Source: Neodontobutis hainanensis | Taxonomy: Eukaryota > Chordata > Actinopteri > Gobiiformes > Odontobutidae | Length of the DNA stretch: 64,000 nucleotides | Assembly (NCBI GenBank): GCA_024349245.1 | Contig: JALDNG010000785.1 | Location: 62,001-126,000, forward strand | Reading direction: 5' to 3' | Shown: piece by piece, positions 1 through 14,169 of the stretch | How positions within the stretch are numbered: position 1 is the stretch's first letter | How the letters are laid out: each line of letters opens with the position of its first letter | Made by a program: the position numbers and the translations under genes | The notes under the pieces: model-generated | Seen by the model: the letters and a program-made list of their open reading frames with translations, nothing else | What the model was told of the DNA's origin: nothing | The model's database searches: none

Positions 1-267
1 ATGAAATTAAAATAGTAATTAAGAAATCAGCAAATCGAAATACTCCAATGATAGGCACATCAACTGAGTTTGTTTATGACGTGAAATGATAATCTTTTAT
101 TCGAAGATTGATTAAACACTGAAAACGCAAGGTTCCATCATCTTTAAAAATATAAAAATATTATTAAAAATAAAATAAATCAGATTTATTTAAATACGCG
201 GGCGAAAATTTATGAAAATCTGATTGTTTAATGATTAAGATTAAATTATAAGCTAACAAGAGAGACA

Positions 268-348
268 TTACATTAATCCCAGATTAAAAAAAGTATAAAT
301 TCGGTTTTTACGAGATGTTTTGGACACGTGATTTTTACATCCGGAAGA
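268..348 (+). promoter_or_regulatory. Family core promoter, copy A
   Basis: A block ending in an AGATTAAAA run and a TATAAA box (294-299, followed by TTCGG) lies about 50 bases before the start codon. The same arrangement precedes three other first exons in the window, so it is most likely the core promoter of gene A. This copy is the most diverged of the four: the TACTCATTAATTTAAGACG part is barely recognisable. About 30 bases past the TATA box would place transcription start near 324. Confidence 0.6.
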
Positions 349-3300
349 ATGTATTTGGAAGTTTTAGGATTGACAATTTTGATCGAAGTAAGTGATAGTA
401 ATTTTTTCAAATGTGTATTATTCTTAAATTTACCATTCTTTTAACGTTCTCGGATGAGTTAACGACTGTTTTAATTTATACTTTTTACAGTTAATTGTCG
501 GATGATATTTAATTTCTTGTTAATTACTTGTCTTAGTTTTGATAAATTTTCTAAAACATCATTCGTTTGTAAAGTACGACCTCATCATGTGAGCATACTA
601 GGATATGGGTTTTTCCTTTAATTTTTATGTATTATTTTAATTTTTAATTGAACTCAATTTTATTTCATTGTGAAGTTAGTCAGATAATTTTTGAATTAGA
701 GAACGTACATTTGACAAACTATGGCTGAAATTTTTGCCCTTTTAAAATTTATTTCTACGATACATTCATTCTTAATGCTGCTTACGTTGAATTTATTATT
801 TTTTATAATGTTAAATTAAAATTAATGTTATGCACAGATTAATAAAACATTTATATCTCAAATTTGCTAGTTGTTTTGGGTTTTGCTTTTGCTATTTCAG
901 CCGCATTTTTAGTTAGGTAATTTTAAAGATATATAATCCTATAATTTAGTGTAAACTGAAATTTTATATCCTGATAAATTTTGATGAAAGTGCCGTGAAA
1001 AACTTATGGTATAAAATACTTTTTTGTCCTATCTTTGATCAGATGAAAAATATTTTGAATCAAATTTTAATGAGTATTTGATGGAATTTTTTAATTCTAT
1101 TTTGTTTTAATCACATATTTTTGGTTTTCATAAAATATTAGTCATGAAGTTTTACACAACAATTTCTAAAAACAGGTTATATGATTTAAGGTTCTTATTT
1201 CAATAATGAGGAACTTTAAAAGATTCTATATCTAAACTTGTTTTTACTTCCCATTTTCTGATTTTGATTAATTTTTGTTTTGTTTTTCATATGATGTTTT
1301 TAGACTGGTAATCAAAGAACGAGATTATGTATAGTTGTTTAATATGATACAAATTTATAAAAAATAAACTTTATTGTTGTTTTTCCAGGTTTATTAGGTT
1401 GTGGGCGTGGTTTTTATTGTTATCGATTTTTACCATTTTAATAAAAATGACTTGAAAGTGCTATAATTAAAAATCTCCATGTTTCAAATTTTTTATGGAG
1501 ATGCGTCTCCTAGTTAAATCTGCCTAGTTTATTGATAAATTTTTATTAGGAGTTCTATTTTATAAAATTACCTTTATCTCGATAATTTTTAAAAAATATT
1601 TAAATTTTAATACAAAGTATATAAATGATTCGTTAGGCAATGATTATATTACAGAATTTAAATTATATCTTTAAAGCGCGTTAAGCTAGAAAAGTAAGAC
1701 TGTCTTGAGCACATTAAAATGACAATAAGTCAGTTTACTTCATTTATCCGAAAATATTCCGAAATATATGTTTAAAAAGTTTTTTCTAAAGCCGATAATG
1801 AATTAACTTTTATTTTTAGACCTTAACATGCATTTTTGGATGAATGTATCTTTTTGAGTCTGTTTTCAAATGTTAGGGAGAGAACATTTTATACCTTAGC
1901 TTGTTTGGCGAAATTATTTTACAATTTAACATACCTGTGATATATTTTGTCTTAAGAAAATCGATAAGTGATTTTTTATGACATGTTGTCAATAATTTCA
2001 TCGTTTTGATTCATAAAATATTCATTGAGTGCATAAGAGTTATAATTTCAAAACTCTGTGATTTAATTTATCGATGGAATATTTTTACCATGAACGTGCT
2101 TCTTTCATCAGATTATACTCAAATTCTTGTAATCGTAAAAAATTAAGATTTTAATTCCATTCGCCCAATTAAAGTTCATCCATATAAAGTTGTGACAATT
2201 AAAAAAATAAATGGACCTTCTTACTTAAATGGAAGAAAGTTAAATATCTCTGATTTCTAATGTAACTTTATTCAATTAAATGTCGTCCTTTTAAAATGTT
2301 TCGAAGTTAATTCCACTTTTTGAATTCTGTCAATTTATTTCAGAATTGAATTGATTTATGCTTACACTTTTAGTTCTTATCAAACAATTTTGGTGGCTAA
2401 AATGTTTAAAATATGACGTGACATTGATTAATCAAAGAGATTTTTTGATTGCTACTTTATTTAAATTTAAGTATTGGGGAACATAATTTGATAAAATTGA
2501 TATTTGGATTTGGCTTTTAATTTATGATTTTATTGATATAAATTTTGTTTAAGAATTTTAATTAAGATTCTCTCTCCAATCAGCTCATCAACAGGTTCTG
2601 ATGGAAAACTTGAGAAAAGACAAATGATTTGCTACGTTCTGTAATATTACATATCATTAAAAATTATTTATTTTAATGGAATAATGGATTTTTGAAAATC
2701 AAATATTTAAACTTTTAAAATATATAACGTTCAAATAAATATAACTATAATGATGTTCTATCTCATGAAAAGAATAGATTATGAAGATTTAGTTTTTCAA
2801 AGATTTGTTTTTCATTCAATAATATTTAAATTTTTATTTGATACTGTATCATTTTATGGAAATTATGATTTCTTTACATTACATAATGTTTCAGAAGATT
2901 CGAGCCATTCTGCTTCTTCGATTGATCGTTCTTTGCAGAAGAACAAGGTATTTATAATTATATCTATTTTAAATGAAAATATTTTAAATAATCTTAGTTT
3001 TCCTTTGGAAGTGATGTTAGAGACGTGAAATATGGTAAAAACGATGTTGATACTTCAATGAACCGATACATGAGTTCAAGACAAAATATGGCGGTATAGT
3101 TTTGAAATACAAATATATCTGTTTCAATATATAACCTTTTCTATATATATTCATCAGATTAAATTTAAGGTGATGATTCCGGGCAAGAATATCAGAACTG
3201 GTTGCAAATTCGAACCGCGTGAGATGCCAGCCGTAATTTAAAAAAATTTGAAGCTTATTTAAAATATTGAGTTTTAAAATCATTTTTATTTTCGGTTTTT

Positions 3301-4177
3301 TAGTCGTTAGGTTCAAAATCCTCCTACCCTTCGTTCAGAGCCTGTTGTTATAAATCGTGGAAATCAAGGAGATAAGGTATTTACCAACATGATTTTAAAT
3401 TTTTAATAATTTTTGACGTTTATGATTCCAACCTATTTAGTTTAAAGTTATCGACGATGATGACTACGATGCAGAGTCACCAAAACAATCAGTATTTTAA
3501 CTTATTTAAAAACACTATATTTTAATATTTCCAAAAATTTGACTTTTTAAATTAATATGGAATGGATTTTATAAACCAATTCTTAAACCCATATATCATT
3601 CGAAACATTTCACCATTATGTTTGCATTCATTGAATTATAGAACAAAAGATATCTTAAATCATTCACTGTTTAATAGTTTGATTTAAACATGAATTTCAC
3701 ATTTTATGCCTTATTCTATATTTTCAGGTTTTTTATTTATTTTATTTTGACAGACATTAAATATAAACTAAATCTTCAGGTCCATTCGTCGTCAACAGAT
3801 CTTACGAGTTGTGATAAAAACAGCGATTCGAAATCCGAAATTGTATTTTAACAATATAATTATTTATATGGATAATTATTTTTATGATTAACTAGATTTA
3901 AAAAAACCTCTGTTTTAATCAAACGATCAACAATCACTTAATCATTTTTAAGTATAAGTAAATTATGCAAGATTTATTGATACCTTATTAGTTTAATTCC
4001 AGTTATCAGATTTTATATTAATATTTGTTTTGTGAGAATTATCGTTAGAATTTTTAGCTTATATATTGTATATATTCTATTTATCTGTCTAACGTGATTG
4101 AGTCTATTTATTAAAGTTAACTTTAGGATATTGATAGCGACGATAAACCTTTACTGAACCGAAAGGGTTCGGAATAG
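349..4177 (+). CDS. Secreted micro-exon protein, copy A (six exons)
   Basis: I do not recognise this family; the model comes from splice sites, phase and comparison with copy B. Exons: 349-387, 2939-2947, 3311-3376, 3441-3491, 3780-3842 and 4127-4177 (TAG). Every exon starts and ends in phase 0. Exon 1 encodes MYLEVLGLTILIE, a short hydrophobic leader ending at a GTAAGT donor. The four following donors all read GTATTT. The predicted precursor is about 92 residues. The mature part is hydrophilic, rich in Asp, Ser and Lys, with FKVIDDDDYDAESPKQS in exon 4, one Cys in exon 5 and DIDSDDKPLLNRKGSE at the C-terminus. A small secreted protein is inferred. Exon 2 is only 9 nt (KNK); a 53-nt alternative from 2895 is open but puts exon 1 out of phase unless another exon intervenes. 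Further micro-exons inside the 2.5 kb first intron cannot be excluded. Confidence 0.62.
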
Positions 4178-7100
4178 TGCACATCGATCAATCATTTAAG
4201 ATTCGAAGAAAAATAATGAAATTATTATAATATTAATGTTCGAAACATGAATTTTTATTTTTTAGGTTGACAAATAACTGACAGAGATTATGTCCACATT
4301 TATACAGATATGTAATACGCAATGTGTATTTCTTAAGATTTCATGATATCCTCAATTTATATTTTGATAGAGGCATTCAGCTCATGTAGAGTTTTTAAGC
4401 GTTTTACATACTGTTGATTTTAAAGGCGAACCACATGTATGTGAATGTTTAAAATTAATGTTTTAGAAAAAAATTAAATCTTCTATCCATTCTCATGTAA
4501 ATCTATGTTATTGTGTAAATCTACTTTTACTAATTAAGTTGTCTATGGGCGTATGAGGAGTTTAAAATGGATTTTTGTTTGATAGAATTTCAAACTGAGG
4601 CATCAAAGTAAAAATTCGTCCTGTTGGATTTGTACGTTTACTATGATTTTAGATTATCGTGTTAATTAGAGTAGGAGGGTGCTGTAAGTTTATGATTGTT
4701 AGATACCAAAGGTAACTTCAAAAATTAAGTTAGTCATAATGTCTATAATTAGATATGCTTAGCCTTTCATGGTCTTTTTGAGTGTTAATACGTTTACCTA
4801 AAGTGTTTTTAAAGTGTTTTTGTAAGAGTTAGAAAGATATATTTGATTCTTATAAAAAGCTACATACGATTGTCTTAGGCAGCGTAAATACTTCTAGAAG
4901 AGTGAAATTAGACAATGCAAATGTGGTTGTATCTAAGGTATGAGATAAATTAGACGTGAAATTTGTTGAGTATTCTTTCGAATTTTAAAATTGAAAAATC
5001 GTAAAAAACTTTTTATGTAAGCTAAAGCAGCTTTGGCAATACATGCAAGACATTTTTTTATTTTGATAAAACCATCTGAAGTAATTCGGTTAACCAAAAT
5101 ATCATGATAATCATTTCATCATCGAATATTATTTCTTCACATCAAAATCATATAAAACAAGTTATTATTGATCGATTGAGAAATTTAACATTACGCTAAA
5201 CAATTACTATGAAAATAGAGTTAAATTGTTATTTAACGTTTAAAGGTCAGCTTTCAAACATGAAAATTACGTTTTGCCACCATTCATTCACTCTTGAGCC
5301 TTACTTAAATTTTCGTACTTTTGATTCATTGTTCAGCTCAAATACGTTCTAGCACAATGAAAAATATGAAACTATTGACAAATTTTAATTTATTTATTTT
5401 CACTGTTTTAATATTAAATTTTCAATCTAAATAAGGACTAATCAAAATTATAACAATTTTATGAATTTTATCTACTTTGTGTTGATTATATTAACATTCT
5501 AAAAATATTTATATTTTCAATCTATTTAATTAAGACTAAAAGCTTATTTTCTCAAAGATACAAGTTGTGTTTATATCTCTGACAATTTTTTAATTATTTT
5601 ATCGACGAAAAAATTTCACCGTCTAACACACTTATATAAGTAATCTATTATAGCTAATATTAATTTTGATAAAATATTAACAATCTAATATTTTCTTACT
5701 ATCAATAGACTGAGGTGAATATTTATTAGCACGGAATATTTTCAAATTTAATAAGTATTGTGATGAAATCTAGATGTATATGCCAGTATGGATGGAATCA
5801 GCGCGAGGTATTCAAGTGGGAATAAGCACAAGCTATCGATGGGGATGGTCTGACTCTGCCCAGCTCATTCTTTTGCAACATATGTTACTTATTTGATGGT
5901 TGTGTATTTTCCATTTTAATAATTTCAAAAGAAATGAATATTGATATATTCCAGTAATATTAGCCAAGATTAGATATAATTTTAGATACTTTAAACTCAC
6001 AATATTTTTATCATTAGGCATAATAAATAAAATCATAAATTAATAATGTTTCTTTTGATGTTAACCCGACAGGATACATAAAATTAACTTATGATGGGGT
6101 TTTGTTAAGTATCAATTTAATTATTGTTTTCACAAGAAAGTGAGCTAAGGAGAGGGTGAAATGTTTAGTGGGTAAAAATTCAACACTACCTCTCAGAAAA
6201 GGTTACTCTTAGACAATGGTGCCTGAAGTTGGTAAAGTGCTAATCATCAGATCCTAGTAAACAGACTTTACCGATGTGCGTAAATAGACAAGATAATTCG
6301 AAAGAAGTCTTGATAGGTTTGATTCATTCTTTCTCTATAAAAAATTCTAAAATAAAGAAAATATATGAGGTTGTTATTTATTGATAAGTTCAAGAATAAA
6401 GCTTCAAATATTAACCATTTATAACGCAAACCGCATTGAGAGATGAACTATTCATTCTATTCAACGTCAAAAGTACAAAAAAATCAAACTTATTTTTTTA
6501 CTTTCACATATTTTTAGTTTCCCAAAAAGACATTACGTACTGAATAATTTTTGAAGTATATGAAACAAATTAAAACAGCAGATATATGCAAAATTAATAA
6601 CTAACTAAACTCAGTTATAACCTCATGGGCAAAAAAATTAAAGCCTTATGAGAACAATAGGATCAAATCTTCATTAATCTGATTCTAATCTTATTGGAAG
6701 GCTGTCTATAACAAAAACATACACATAATAATGAAAATAAACGAGGAATAGGGAACTAAAGAATGCTTATAACTTTAATTTATCCCCTTAAATAGCGTTA
6801 ATTGATTTAAACGTTATATACAGAATAATTATTCTTCATCAATCAATTTCCTTTCAAATCTAAATTGATATATCATTCATAATTTTAATTTAAACATTAA
6901 ATATGAATATCTCTTTAAAGTAAGTAATCTCCATAAAAATATATTATAAATAATTAGATGTTAATTAAAAATTTTACTCAACTAATAAAAACTAAAATGA
7001 TCATTAGATAAAAAATCTTTGCCTCAATAGAGATATTAAACCTTTATTTAATCTTGTAAAACCGTTAAGTAATTAAAATTATCGTTTTTTCAGGTGTGAC

Positions 7101-7410
7101 GCGTATTATAATATTAAAATAACTACATAATTAATGACCCAATACAATAATTTAGGGCTATAAATCACATAGTTACAACCGACGTCATATTAATTTTACT
7201 TTTGACAAACACTTAATATGATGAATTTTGTCAAATATGTCCAAATTTTTGATTATTTCGATAAAAAGCCGTTCATAGTTAATATTTAAGACCACAAGGA
7301 AAATGGATTTTATATGAATTAATAAGGAACGTCAGAAAATGTTGTTATGAGCAATTTTAACTTGTTTTAATCTTATTTATGAATTGGAAGTTTACTAAAT
7401 CACTTTGAAT
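4178..7410. other. A+T-rich spacer between copies A and B
   Basis: No exon with paired splice sites, no recognisable protein and no RNA gene is visible here. The 67-codon minus-strand frame at 5833-6036 has no domain resemblance and I treat it as chance. The first few hundred bases presumably include the 3' untranslated region of gene A, but there is no clear AATAAA signal close to its stop codon. Confidence 0.5.
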
Positions 7411-7487
7411 TCATCAAGGTACTCATTAATTTAATTCGAGATTAAAAAAACTATAAATTCGTGTACACTCGTTTTAGTTAATCCATT
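7411..7487 (+). promoter_or_regulatory. Family core promoter, copy B
   Basis: The block reads TCAAGGTACTCATTAATTTA, then a GAGATTAAAA run and CTATAAATTCG (TATAAA at 7452-7457). It closely matches the sequence before copies C and D. Similarity with C extends about 20 bases upstream, in a GTTTACTAA..CACT..GAAT pattern. A TATA-driven start about 30 bases downstream falls at the edge of the first ATG (7488), favouring translation from the second ATG (7509), the one shared with copies A and D. Confidence 0.65.
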
Positions 7488-10400
7488 ATGTTTTTCGAAG
7501 CTGAGCGAATGTTTTCCTTCATTTTTCTGGTCTCTATTCTTTTCCAAGTAAAGTTATTTTTATTTTTCAAAGATCTATCTATAAATATTATATTATAACT
7601 TGATTTCATTAAAAATTACTTTTTTGCATTTTACGAATCGTTTTGAATTATCCTCACATGTAGTTTCAGATTTTATCTATCAACTCTCTTGAATGATTAA
7701 AAGTATAATAGATACCTCTCAATTAATTCAATTAAAGTATAACTGAGATAAATTTGTATCTAAAACATATTTTTGCGATGTTTAACGTACGCCTCAATAA
7801 TAATTTAATTACGCAACATAAGCGATTTCTTATCTACATATCTCTCCATATTATATGCAGTAAATTTAAAAGAAATTTTTCAGCTTTTTAGAATGTATTT
7901 AATCTCGTTAAATGGATGTTGTTTTTGAACGATTCAATATAAATGGACTTTGCACTAAAATTATAGACGCATGATTTTTCAGGCGATTTTATTCTATTAG
8001 TATATCTTCATTGTATTTAAAATAAAATTGTTTATCGTCTGATTTTATTATTTTAAAAATTTGACGATACAAAATTTTTCTAGAATCGATTAAATGAATA
8101 TATTCGTCGACTATCTGCATGATGCTGTTAAATAATAACCATAAATGTTTGAATTTTTATTAAATATTTATATTTTGAACTCCTGAAAGATTTTCTGTTT
8201 TGTAAATAATGATGAAATCTATTTCAAAGTAAACAAAAAATACATTGAATTTTTATGATATTTTATCTGAATAATATTAAAATTTTGGTATTGTTCATAT
8301 TATTGGATATATAACAAAGCTTTATTAAACCATTGTATTGGCCCCATTTTATCATTTCCAGTAAACAACAATAAATTTTTAACGAGGTATTTTTTCGTGT
8401 TATCTCATAGAATATAATTGAAAATTTATTAATTTGATGGAATATTATTTCAAAATAAATTCATTTATAATTTTTTATCATATGAATTACACAACGATGT
8501 GAAAATTGAGTCAAAACATTTTACGATATTAGCTAATTTCAAATTTTCTTGATTTTAAAAACTTTAATGTTGGACTATTTAGTACGCCAAATTATTCGTA
8601 ATTCATAATTTTATTCTCCTTTCTATCTTTAGTTTGTCATTTTATGCGAATCTTAAAAGCTGAACCTCAGCATATTTGTTTTTATAAAATTTAAATCTTT
8701 AAGAAGCGTCGATATTTTACTCCAGATTTAACGCCTTATAATAATTGAAAATAAAAATTATTTTTTTCGCAGTATTTTTTCTGAATTAATGTTATCATTT
8801 GAAAATTTAGGATGAATTGCTTGAAAATATGACAATAAACAATTTTTATCCTTCATTCTCATGAAAACCGATTTATAATTTTAAACTAGAATTTGGAATT
8901 TTTCGAGAAGATATCCTTGAAAAAATTGTGTCATTTAATATGAATCATTTTTCAAAAGTAATGTAAATTTCTATTTTCGTCAGACAACAAACAAATTATT
9001 TATCCTTGAAAATATACTCGTGCTCATTTGTTATAGATTGTATAAAATAATTATTCAAAGCTTTTATTTAACCTCAGATACTGCATTTTTAAAAAATATT
9101 TTTGTTAAAAGTGTAAGTATTAAATTTTTGATCAAATAAAAATTATTATGCAGATTCTGACTCCTCTTCATGCTGGGCATGGAGGTTCAAAACAAAAATA
9201 AGGTATCAGAAACAGGAGTATTCTTTTTAATTAATATTTAAGTTTCTTGAAATAAATAGTTTATTATATGAATGTTTTGATGGAATTAAAAAATTTTTTT
9301 GTGATCAAAATAAAGTATTCATGATTTAGAAGAATATATTTTTTATGAAAATTTAGATTGTGTAAAAATATATTTAATCTGTCTGAAACCCGAGGCGGGA
9401 ATAACGTTGGTTATAAAAGTTTTAATCAATCTTCACAAATCAATTTTAAACATGATTTATCTTTAATCCAACATATTTTGTACATTCATGAGATTTCATG
9501 TCTTACGAAGTGTTAAAAACTCTTTTCATCGACAGAAGTTTACTTTAAAATGACATTAAATTTTGATAATGCTACCATTTGTTTACATTTATTAATATTA
9601 AAAAAAAATTTTAACTTAATTTGAAGGATATGAAGCCCATCGCCGATCAGGCTCATCAATCATCGGAAGGAAAAGTATTTTTCCTCAATATCTATTTGAT
9701 AAATTTCATAATTTGCTTAAAATCCGATAAATTATAGCCTAATATCTCTAAGCAGCGTGCTGGTGATTCCAAACAAATTAAAAAATTAAAAGTGGAAAGG
9801 GTATTTAAAAGTTCACAAATATATTAATTTTAATCATAATTGATTAAATATTATATTTGAGGTTTTAATAAATGGATATAATAACTTAGTGTTAGGATTT
9901 ATATAATATATGCGTGATGTTAACCATTGAAATTTCCCACCAAATTTCGAAATTTTAAATTTATTGAAATTGTAATTTTTTTCAATAAAGTGGAATGACT
10001 CATATATTTATAACTATATTAAATTCTTGAAAGTTTCATTGTATTAAAATAGTTTTAGATATTTAAAAGATGTTAATTAGTTTTGTCTTGTTAATAATTG
10101 TTTTTATATAAATAATATGTTTAAAATATTTTTATGTTTTAATTCCAGTAAATTTATTTAAGTCTTATTTTGAAATACTATTTCATTTAAATCATCATTT
10201 TCGTGAATATTAAGGTGAATCAAGATCTTTCAATTCCTTATGATTCGTTGGATGATTCTCAAAGAAGCCTATTGGTTTCTATTATTTCAAAATGAATTTC
10301 AAATTTTTTCCTAAATATTAATGTGCAAAAGATAAAATATCATAAAAACCTTTAATAATTTTTAATATAATTTAATAAAATTGAATATTATAATATGTAC

Positions 10401-10924
10401 GTTTCATTAACAATACTTTTTCAAACTTTTTGTATTTTGTAATTAAATAAAATTTTGGAATTAGATATAATGGTAAAATTGTCATTGTTTGTTTCATTAA
10501 ATAAATTTTTATATGAATTCAATTTTTGTATTCCTTTCATTGATTATAATGTAAAATACTCGGGTCAGATATTATCAAAACTTGACCATTATTACTTCTT
10601 TTTATCATATTCATTCATTTTATTTTAGTCCTAAGAAGAAATAATTCAATTTATATTAGATTATAATATAAATTAGCCCATTATATGAAAATGTAAGGAT
10701 ATATTAACTTTTCGTTAGATTGATATTTTGTAGTGTTACTACTATTTATAATCATCTTTTTGAAAATTATAACATAAGTTAAAGAACATTGGTATTCTTT
10801 GAACAGTAACCATCGAAAAACCGTTTTTTAGAATAAGTTAATTTACATATATGAATTTTAGTAATTTTATTTTGTGTTTTAGGCTTCATTTAGCAAGGAG
10901 CCTCCTTGGCGTTTTTACACTTAG
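7488..10924 (+). CDS. Secreted micro-exon protein, copy B (six exons)
   Basis: Exons: 7488-7547, 9185-9202, 9627-9674, 9756-9800, 10215-10274 and 10883-10924 (TAG). All are phase 0 at both ends, and exon number and order match copy A. Exon 1 encodes MFFEAERMFSFIFLVSILFQ; the internal Met at 7509 gives the 13-residue leader seen in copies A and D and may be the true start. Later exons encode VQNKNK, DMKPIADQAHQSSEGK, a basic segment ending KKLKVER, VNQDLSIPYDSLDDSQRSLL and ASFSKEPPWRFYT. Donors after exons 3 and 4 read GTATTT. A TTCTGAC branch-point-like site and a CTCCTCTTC tract precede exon 2. Exon 4 could start three bases earlier at 9753 (adding Gln). The product is about 90 residues, with no Cys in the mature part. 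No domain is recognised; a secreted product is inferred from the leader. Confidence 0.68.
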
Positions 10925-13900
10925 AATTTAATAATCTTGAAACAAATGCCAAGAACTACTTTATGGAGCATGTAAAAAACCTATAAAAATCTCAACTTTT
11001 CATTTTCTTTCGCAAATATAAACGTTGAATTTTTTGTTGAACGTGAGTCGATATATGCCAGTTCAAATATTTTTTCTTTAAGTTTTGCACAAGTACTTGT
11101 TGTGTGTTTTTATTGTGCTTCTGTAGGGGTTATATCTTGTTAAAGTTATCTCAGGCCCTGGGAAGTTGTGTTAACGTTGAATAAAATCATGGTCCAAAAT
11201 ATTTTTAGAATACAGTACCTAATATTTAAAAATAATAATTCAACAAATTTTTTAATTATGGGACATTGTTGAACGGTCGGTTTACGTAAATTATGAACGT
11301 CTTTAATGGATTTTCATTTTTAATCATGTCTAGTGTCATTTTTTTAAATGTATATTTTCATTGAATTTCTCACCGAAGGGCTTAGGTATTTTGATGCTTG
11401 GATAAATATTGGAATTTATCAAATTTTTTATTTCTGTTTGAAAAAGTTAAATAATAATAATCTTTACACACTTAAAAATATTATTTATGTACAAAAAAAT
11501 TTAATTTGTTTATTGACGTTGAATCGATAATTTTAAAGTGTATTTCTATCATTAGGTTAATTTTATATTATTTTGCGCTATTCATTATCTTTTATATATC
11601 AAACGATCGTGGTTTTCTTTTAAGTTGGACAATTTTTAAAAAGCCACTCTTGAAATATGAACTCAACATATATTTTTGCTCTTAAATTTTAATTTTTTAA
11701 AACTATTTTTTATGATAGTTTATTTGGTTTTGTTTATATTTTTAGGAGTATTAACATTTTTTTACATTGTCATGTTATGAACCACAATAACTACACTTGA
11801 TTTAAAATAAAATTGTTTTACATTCAACAATTAAAATCAATTTAAACGGTAATATGTTTAAAATAACAATTTTAGACAAACTTTGTTCTTTTTAAATGAT
11901 TAAGATTTATCCGTGGATTAATTTAAATCATTAAATTGATCTTGCTGAGGAAATAATAATTAAATTAATAAACATAATTATAAGGTAAAAAGATTTGAAA
12001 TCAGGATGTTTTCTAAAAATTTGTTTCAAATATATCAATAGTTTTTTGTCATTTATAAAGTTTTATGTTTCATGAATTTCGAAAAATTTGCCACATGATT
12101 GAATCAATATTCTTTTCTAAAAATTAAATTTCATTTTAAAATGATGAACTTGTTTTTCTTTCATGAAAAAATTCCAAAAATTATTATTTTTAGCATTTGT
12201 ATGAATTTAAAAATCAAAATATCTCGTTAACATAAATATGGAAGAAAGTATATAATTTCACATTTTTGTAAAACAAAAGAACGAAATTATAATTTTAGTT
12301 GAAATTTTATCATTTCTTCAATCATGTTTTAAACCAAAATTTAAAATATTGGCATGAAAAATAAAAATAAATTTTTGAACTGCTGTCGCATTAAAACAAT
12401 ATTTAAATATTAATGATAAAAATATATACAACTAAAGATAAAAATTAGAAGATTAGTCTTTTTATCATAAAATATTTGAAATAAAATAGCCTTTAATTAA
12501 TACTCGCTTCTAACGAGTTTACTTAAAATATTTTGATTGGGCCTGAGGCTTAAATAGGGCATAAAAAATCGGAAGGTATTATCAAAATAATTCAAAGAAT
12601 GTTCTGGATTAATGTCATATACGATAAATAGTTCCATTTATAAAAAAGTAATGACTATTCTAACATCTAACGAAGAGAATTTCGACGATCGTCTCAAAAA
12701 ATAAATCGAAATAACGAAAAATATGTTATATTGGTCAAATATACATCTCTTGTTCATATTTAATAAAAATTTCTGTTTTAATGTAAAGAAAAGCGATAGA
12801 TAAGATAATTTAAAATAAATATGTTTCAAAATTTCACCGAAATTTAATTATTATCTCTCTTTCATTACTTCACACCAAAAATATTAAAATTTATTTGAGG
12901 GTCTTTGTACATCGTTTGGAGCATGAATATATTCAGTACTCATTAGAATATAATTTTCTGTTATAATATCATGGATTCTAGAAAATTCTTATTTGACATT
13001 ATCCAAAAAAATTATCAGTTTTTAATTTACTTTTGAACAATTTTTTACTTTAGTTTATATCATTCTTAAGTTCTGAAAGGATTACTCGCAATTTTTACAT
13101 AATTATCGATGATTAATTTGATTTTCTTATGCAATGAGATTTTTATATCTAATTAATTGAATAAATTAAAAACCTAATCTTAAAATAAAACTTATACTTG
13201 AAATTTTATTTGTTTATATACTTTTACGACACTAATTTTTTGATGTTATGTTTACAAATTTTTTATCATATATTAAAAATTTGATAGACGACGAATTTGA
13301 TAATGATCCTAACCGAAAAAACTGATATTACTATTTTAGTAAATATGGAGAAAATACCTAAATATATCTAATTTCATAAAAAAATATTTTTTAGTGTCTG
13401 ATTAAAAACATCTACTTAATTTATTAGGTAAATTAATGATTGTAAGAATTCTACATCTTTATTATGAGTTAAAAATTATATGTTCGTTTTAAAATACATT
13501 TAAAATGACAAGATATATAACGAGCGAATAAAAAATTTTAACCTTCATTTAAGTTAATTAAATCCAATAAATTATAAATTTATGTCTTTCCAAATTTATA
13601 AATAAATCACAAAATTTGATTTTAAAAATATTTTCATGTGTGATTATTTCTGGTATTTAATTATTTGTTAAAATAGTTTTTACCTCATATAAAATATATG
13701 TGTTGTCTCTTTTATTCTTTACACTTTTTTTTCATAATCTGTATATCAATGGACAAATTTTTTACAATAAATTAAAATGCGATATTCACGAAAATTTTTC
13801 ATTAAATAAACTCACACATCAAGTTATTTAATCCACGATATACAGATTTATGGTTAAAATTCTAAACTGTAAATAAATTCAATAAATGGGAAATCTAGAC

Positions 13901-14150
13901 GTTATAAAAAATTTTGCTGGAATATTAAAAACAAATCTCAACAGTTTTTTAAAGATGTTGATTGTTATATTTTTAACAACGCAATTATCTGTGGTAAAAT
14001 TAATTTCATACTTAAAAAATATTGATAACCTGATCACATTTCGTACTTTTTGGATGGTATGTTTTGATTATTGCCTACACAGATGCAGAAGATTTACTAG
14101 CCTATATAATATTTAAATTTTTATTTTGAGTGATAGATAAATGATATACA
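10925..14150. other. A+T-rich spacer after copy B
   Basis: The 3' untranslated region of gene B should begin here. A more mixed stretch continues to about 11200, and the remainder is very A+T-rich. I found no exon pair and no recognisable protein. The short frames at 11348-11530, 12638-12829 (minus) and 13886-14116 lack domain resemblance or consistent splice context and are treated as chance. Confidence 0.45.
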
Positions 14151-14169
14151 TTATTAAAAATGATGACTA

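Noticed and set aside
2750..3028. 92-codon forward open frame
   Set aside because: It reads through intron sequence and the exon 2 region of gene A, past its GTATTT donor; the spliced model and comparison with copy B explain the region better.
3020..3034. 14-base micro-exon ending before GTAAAA in gene A
   Set aside because: Its length would break the phase-0 joining of exons 2 and 3, and copy B has no counterpart.
3017..3316. 99-codon minus-strand frame
   Set aside because: It lies antisense in the intron and exon 3 boundary of gene A, with no domain or splice support.
349..10924. Identity with aphid bicycle genes or schistosome MEGs
   Set aside because: Architecture is similar (many tiny exons, leader exon), but the mature parts lack paired Cys-Tyr-Cys motifs and no sequence match to a named family could be recognised.
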